Position numbers and translations under genes: made by a program
Assembly: GCF_000014885.1 (NCBI RefSeq)
Contig: NC_011566.1
Location: forward strand, 5,268,501 to 5,332,500
From: Shewanella piezotolerans WP3
GTDB taxonomy: Bacteria; Pseudomonadota; Gammaproteobacteria; Enterobacterales; Shewanellaceae
Direction of reading: 5' to 3'
Length of the DNA: 64,000 bases
Shown here: piece after piece, positions 60,620-64,000 of the stretch
How the letters are laid out: each line of letters opens with the position of its first letter
Position numbering within the stretch: position 1 is the stretch's first letter
Notes under the pieces: model-generated
Databases searched by the model: none
What the model saw: the letters and a program-made list of their open reading frames with translations, nothing else
What the model was told of the DNA's origin: nothing

Positions 60620-61366
60620 TTAAAATTGAGTTGCTACACGCCCTTTCGCAATTGGATAAGCAGAGATTATCTTACCAGAGCTCAAGTTACGCACTCGAAT
60701 AGCTTTCCCCTCGCCACCAGCCTCCAACGCTTCTCCAGACATATTGGCGTAAAAGCCATTACTGCGTGCTTCGATGATCACTTTATCACCAATATTTACC
60801 CACTGAGGTTTACCGAGTTGCTGAGCTTTTATAACGCGATGACGACGTAATTTACGCACCACTTGCTGGCCGATAATCTGTTCGAGTTCGGTGACTAAAT
60901 CGCGATCTGACACAGACAACTTAACTTGCTGCCATTCGATATCTGCAGCCGAAATGTGTTCGCCACGCTTAAGGATACGATTGGCAACAGGTAAGCGGGC
61001 ACTCACTTGCACCGATGCTCGCACGTATAGATTCCATCTTGGCGAGTCACAGCCCACTCTTCGCTGAACATTGCCCAATGGCAGTGCACCAGAGCTTTCA
61101 ATTATCAACGCTGTAGGACAAGATTTTAGTTTACTCGCCCCTGACGGCAGTCTCACTTTCACCACACTATCTACCTTTGTGAGACCAGCTTGTAGCTGCC
61201 AACCATCGAGCTCTTTATTGAGTAATTGGGTTAACTGCCGTTCAATTTGTTGTTGAGCCGAGACAGTCTCCTGCGCCATAACCTGCTGCGGAAGTAAACA
61301 GGAAAACATCAGTAGGAAGCAGGAAACACAGGTTCCGTCTCTTAACACCCTATAAAGATAAGCCAT
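60620..61366 (-). CDS. flgA: Lateral flagellar P-ring chaperone FlgA
   Basis: A 248-residue periplasmic protein with a signal peptide (hydrophobic stretch ending near VMA, about residue 31). The C-terminal SAF domain shows 'VANRILKRGEHISAADIEWQQVKL' and 'KPQWVNIGDKVIIEARSNGFYANMSGEALEAGGEGKAIRVRNLSSGKIISA', typical of FlgA. It assists P-ring (FlgI) assembly. The gene starts 84 bp from the divergent flgB. Confidence 0.92.
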   Translation of the reverse strand: MAYLYRVLRDGTCVSCFLLMFSCLLPQQVMAQETVSAQQQIERQLTQLLNKELDGWQLQAGLTKVDSVVKVRLPSGASKLKSCPTALIIESSGALPLGNVQRRVGCDSPRWNLYVRASVQVSARLPVANRILKRGEHISAADIEWQQVKLSVSDRDLVTELEQIIGQQVVRKLRRHRVIKAQQLGKPQWVNIGDKVIIEARSNGFYANMSGEALEAGGEGKAIRVRNLSSGKIISAYPIAKGRVATQF

Positions 61367-61388
61367 TGATAATCCTAATGTAAACTTG

Positions 61389-61404
61389 TTGGCACACTAA
61401 TTGG
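61389..61404 (+). promoter_or_regulatory. Putative sigma-54 promoter of the lateral flgBCDE operon
   Basis: TTGGCAC-N5-TTGG, close to the consensus TTGGCAC-N5-TTGC with one change in the -12 GC pair, lies about 50 bases upstream of flgB. This fits control by the LafK-like activator encoded here. Confidence 0.55.
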
Positions 61405-61450
61405 ATAGGTAGAGCATAACTAAACTGCATTCACCATACAAGGAGTCGCA

Positions 61451-61801
61451 ATGGCTATCAACCTCGAAGCCGCATTAGGCATTCATCCGCAAACATTAGA
61501 TTTCAGGGTCGAGCGAAGCAAAATGCTCGCGGGGAACTTAGCCAATGCTGAAACTCCTGGTTATAAAGCCCGCGACCTTGATTTTAAGGCCGTGATGAGT
61601 CAGCTCAATGCCGGAATGTCACCGAGTCGAGATTATCAAGCAAGCTATCGCATTCCATACCAAAGCTCTGCCGATCAAAACACGGTTGAGCTAGGAAAAG
61701 AACAAGCAAGATACTCACAAAATGCCATGGATTATCAAACCAGCCTCACTTTTCTCAATATGAAAATTTCTGGCTTACGCTCCGCTATCGAAGGTCAATA
61801 G
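61451..61801 (+). CDS. flgB: Lateral flagellar rod protein FlgB
   Basis: A 116-residue rod protein. 'FRVERSKMLAGNLANAETPGYKARDLDFKAVM' is the flagellar rod N-terminal motif, and 'NAMDYQTSLTFLNMKISGLRSAIEG' the C-terminus. AAGGAG precedes the ATG. It is the first gene of the flgBCDE operon. Confidence 0.95.
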   Translation: MAINLEAALGIHPQTLDFRVERSKMLAGNLANAETPGYKARDLDFKAVMSQLNAGMSPSRDYQASYRIPYQSSADQNTVELGKEQARYSQNAMDYQTSLTFLNMKISGLRSAIEGQ

Positions 61802-61809
61802 GCGCCATT

Positions 61810-62229
61810 ATGTCATTTTCAGAGATTTACCAGATTGCCGGTGCAGGCATGAATGCTCAAACAATTCGACTCAACACCGTAGCCAGTAATCTCGCCAATG
61901 CTGGCGCGGCAGCTGAAAGTCCAGACCAGGCCTTTCGCGCACTTAAACCTGTGTTCTCTACGATCTACAAACAGACCCAAGAGGGTCAAGTTGCAGGTGC
62001 ACACGTCGAAGTATCTGCCATTGTCGAAACCGATGCCCCCCTCGACCTGCGCTACGAACCGGATCACCCCTTTGCCGATGAGCAAGGCTACGTGGCCTAC
62101 TCAAACGTTAATACTGTTGAAGAGATGGCAGACATGATGGCCGCAAGTCGCTCATTTGAAACCAGTGTAGAAGTGATGAACCGTGCTCGCTCAATGCAGC
62201 AAGGTCTATTACAGCTAGGAGCTAAATAA
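61810..62229 (+). CDS. flgC: Lateral flagellar rod protein FlgC
   Basis: A 139-residue rod protein. 'IAGAGMNAQTIRLNTVASNLANAGAAAESPDQAFRALKPVF' and the C-terminal 'VNTVEEMADMMAASRSFETSVEVMNRARSMQQGLLQLG' are typical. Eight bases separate it from flgB. Its stop overlaps the flgD start (TAATG). Confidence 0.95.
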   Translation: MSFSEIYQIAGAGMNAQTIRLNTVASNLANAGAAAESPDQAFRALKPVFSTIYKQTQEGQVAGAHVEVSAIVETDAPLDLRYEPDHPFADEQGYVAYSNVNTVEEMADMMAASRSFETSVEVMNRARSMQQGLLQLGAK

Positions 62230-62894
62230 TGAATGTCACTTCCACCAGCAATAACAGCGACGTTGCCAGCTCAGCCGATGTCATGAACTCTCCGGGGAAT
62301 GATGCCGCTGCAATTAAAAACGAATTTATGACGCTGATGATTGCGCAGATCAAGAACCAAGACCCTACCAATCCGATTGATGGCACTGAGTACGTTACTC
62401 AACTAGCGCAGTTCTCTCAGGTAGAAAGCTTAGAGCAGATGCGCGCCAACCAATCTTCACAAATGGTGATGATGGAAAACCTCGGCATAGTGCAATCCGC
62501 ACACCTTGTCGGTAAAAATGCCATGGTGCCTGCGACTGAATTCAACATCGAAGACAAGCCACTTGATGGCAAAGTCTACTTAGGTAGCGCAGTTGAAAAC
62601 CTCAGTATTGATCTGGTCGATGAGTTTGGTGATGTAGTGCATACCATAGAGCTTGGATCACAAGAAGCTGGCGATACGGCATTCACTATCGATCCCGCGG
62701 CTCACGGGCTAACTCCTGGTGATTACAGCATAGTGGCTAACACCACCAACGGAGAAGTGACTGCAACAGCAGATACCTTTCTCAAAGCAGAAATTGAAAA
62801 AATACATTTTGTCAGCGCCTCAGGAATGATGATGGCAGAGCTTGGCAATGGTCTAGGCACGTTGTCAGTGCTAGAAATATCTGAAGTCTCATAA
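62229..62894 (+). CDS. flgD: Lateral flagellar hook-capping protein FlgD
   Basis: A 221-residue protein. 'NEFMTLMIAQIKNQDPTNPIDGTEYVTQLAQFSQVESLEQM' is the FlgD N-terminal block, with a C-terminal Ig-like/Tudor region. It caps the growing hook and is shed at completion. Translationally coupled to flgC. Confidence 0.95.
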   Translation: MNVTSTSNNSDVASSADVMNSPGNDAAAIKNEFMTLMIAQIKNQDPTNPIDGTEYVTQLAQFSQVESLEQMRANQSSQMVMMENLGIVQSAHLVGKNAMVPATEFNIEDKPLDGKVYLGSAVENLSIDLVDEFGDVVHTIELGSQEAGDTAFTIDPAAHGLTPGDYSIVANTTNGEVTATADTFLKAEIEKIHFVSASGMMMAELGNGLGTLSVLEISEVS

Positions 62895-62916
62895 CTCGTT
62901 AGCAAAGGATTAATCG

Positions 62917-64000
62917 ATGTCTTTCAATATTGCGTTAAGTGGCCTACAAGCGACCACACAAGATCTAAACACTATCAGTAATAACATTGCTAACTCTTCA
63001 ACTGTTGGCTTTCGTAGTGGACGTAGTGAGTTCTCTGCCATTTATAACGGCGGCCAAGCTGGCGGCGTTAACGTCATGTCCACCAGCCAAAACTTTTCGA
63101 TGGGCGGCAGCTTAGTCTATACCGGTCGCCAACTGGACATGGGCATACAGGGCGATGGATTCTTTGTACTTAGCAGCCAAGATGGCAATACCATGTACGC
63201 CCGTGCAGGCATGTTTAATCAAGATGCCGATGGCTTCGTTACTGACCCTGCTGGTAACCGACTGCAAGGATATTCGGTGAGCGGCACGGGTAACCTGCAA
63301 ACAGGTAACGTCACCGATCTACAAGTTCAAGCTGGAGCCTTGCCAGCGAAAGCAACCTCAACCATTGGACTTATCTCAAACCTGGACGCACGAGTCGATC
63401 CTATCGATCCAGTGGTTAATCCATTTGATCCTGACAATGCAGCGACTTACCACTCATCGAGTACTGTTGCAGCCTATGACTCGCTCGGAAATGAGCACGC
63501 TCTTACCCAGTATTATGTCAAAACAGCCGACAATACTTGGTCGGTACACTACATGATGGATGACGTTGATGTGACGCCAGCAGCTGGCCATCAACTCACT
63601 TTTGACTCAGACGGTATGCTCACCGGCGGTGACTCACTGACCCTTAATATTAATGACCCTGCCATTATTGGCGGAGCTTCGACTTTGAACCTAGCACTGG
63701 GTTACGACAAGAGTACTCAGTACGCCTCTGACTATAACAACTCAAGTTTAAATCAGAACGGCTATACCTCAGGTGAGCTTAACGGTATTCGACTTGATGA
63801 AAGCGGCATGCTTTACGGCACGTACACCAATGGTCAAGAGCAGCTTCAAGGACAAGTGGTTCTGGCGGATTTTAATAACCCCAATGGCCTCATCCCAGTC
63901 AGCAACAACGCATGGACAGCAACCAATGCCGCTGGCCAGCCAATAGTTGGTACGCCTACAACTGGCACACTCGGTTCGGTTGCGTCAGGTTATTTAGAGG
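62917..64000 (+). CDS. flgE: Lateral flagellar hook protein FlgE (3' end outside window)
   Basis: The frame is open from an ATG with AAGGA nine bases upstream to the window edge, giving at least 361 residues. 'FNIALSGLQATTQDLNTISNNIANSSTVGFRSGRSEF' is the hook/rod N-terminal motif; 'GFFVLSSQDGNTMYARAGMFNQDADGFV' and 'SSTVAAYDSLGNEHALTQYYVK' are FlgE blocks; and the region ends in 'GELNGIRLDESGMLYGTYTNGQEQ'. Only the C-terminal helix and last part are missing. Confidence 0.93.
   Translation, partial: MSFNIALSGLQATTQDLNTISNNIANSSTVGFRSGRSEFSAIYNGGQAGGVNVMSTSQNFSMGGSLVYTGRQLDMGIQGDGFFVLSSQDGNTMYARAGMFNQDADGFVTDPAGNRLQGYSVSGTGNLQTGNVTDLQVQAGALPAKATSTIGLISNLDARVDPIDPVVNPFDPDNAATYHSSSTVAAYDSLGNEHALTQYYVKTADNTWSVHYMMDDVDVTPAAGHQLTFDSDGMLTGGDSLTLNINDPAIIGGASTLNLALGYDKSTQYASDYNNSSLNQNGYTSGELNGIRLDESGMLYGTYTNGQEQLQGQVVLADFNNPNGLIPVSNNAWTATNAAGQPIVGTPTTGTLGSVASGYLE

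Noticed and set aside
1..64000. CRISPR arrays, tRNA or rRNA genes, prophage
   Set aside because: No regularly spaced direct repeats, no cloverleaf-like TTC-A-containing tRNA sequence, no rRNA signature and no phage structural genes were recognised.
4..64000. Many opposite-strand frames of 60-160 codons across polA, flhA, fliI, flhB and others
   Set aside because: Each is fully inside a well-supported gene on the other strand or frame and shows no family motif.

Overview
The window reads as chromosomal DNA of a marine gammaproteobacterium, most likely a Shewanella. Support comes from the gene order polA - spf (Spot 42) - engB - cytochrome c4 - yihI - DUF2489 - hemN, an hldE/hldD/waaA/kdkA lipopolysaccharide-core locus beside kbl-tdh, a DUF2986 microprotein, moderate GC content, and a lateral (secondary) flagellar system arranged as in Vibrio parahaemolyticus and deep-sea Shewanella. 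The genus is inferred from gene order and protein character, without any database search.

Layout. (1) 1-4.1 kb: end of an NRDE-family gene, a periplasmic SnoaL-like protein, a PlsC-type acyltransferase, a LysE-type exporter, gltS and a 53-residue DUF2986 protein, then MITE copy 1. (2) 4.1-24.1 kb: LPS inner-core and surface-glycan genes (hldE, hldD, waaA, kdkA, four GT9 heptosyltransferase-like genes, a TagD/TagF-like glycerol-phosphate pair, a MurG-like glycosyltransferase and a GT80 sialyltransferase-like gene). They are interrupted by a TetR regulator, MITE copy 2 carrying a nested IS3-family element, and kbl-tdh-glpE-glpG. (3) 24.4-38.2 kb: housekeeping genes (elbB, polA, engB, cytochrome c4, yihI, hemN, a DUF885 peptidase-like lipoprotein, pldB) with RNA genes: Spot 42, a possible second small RNA, and a GGA-rich CsrB-like RNA ending just before MITE copy 3. 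(4) 38.2-53.2 kb: lateral flagellar export gate and switch (fliM-fliN-fliP-small ORF-fliQ-fliR-flhB-flhA, minus strand), divergent from motY-lafK-fliEFGHIJ (plus strand). (5) 53.2-59.7 kb: a mobile and repeat-rich island inside the flagellar locus. (6) 59.75-64 kb: flgN-flgM-flgA (minus) and flgBCDE (plus, flgE running off the end).

The most unusual content is the island. Three genes sit together: a [2Fe-2S] ferredoxin-like protein, a SigZ-like ECF sigma factor and an Omega-type glutathione S-transferase. All three proteins end in cysteine-rich tails. The first and third genes share a near-identical two-block upstream motif with exactly 20-base spacing, suggesting a small autonomous sigma-factor regulon with a thiol or metal theme. 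The module is bracketed by orphan IS3-type ends and by a long imperfect inverted repeat. Next to it is a group II intron whose maturase is broken by one amber codon. Its insertion site can be read from an uninterrupted paralogous repeat about 650 bp upstream.

How the genes work together: HldE and HldD make ADP-L-glycero-D-manno-heptose for the GT9 transferases. WaaA and KdkA build a phosphorylated single-Kdo inner core, and the TagD/TagF and GT80 genes probably add glycerol-phosphate and sialic- or nonulosonic-acid decoration. LafK with sigma-54 is expected to activate the lateral flagellar operons, while FlgM holds the late sigma factor until the hook is complete. Flagellin, stator and cap genes lie outside the window.
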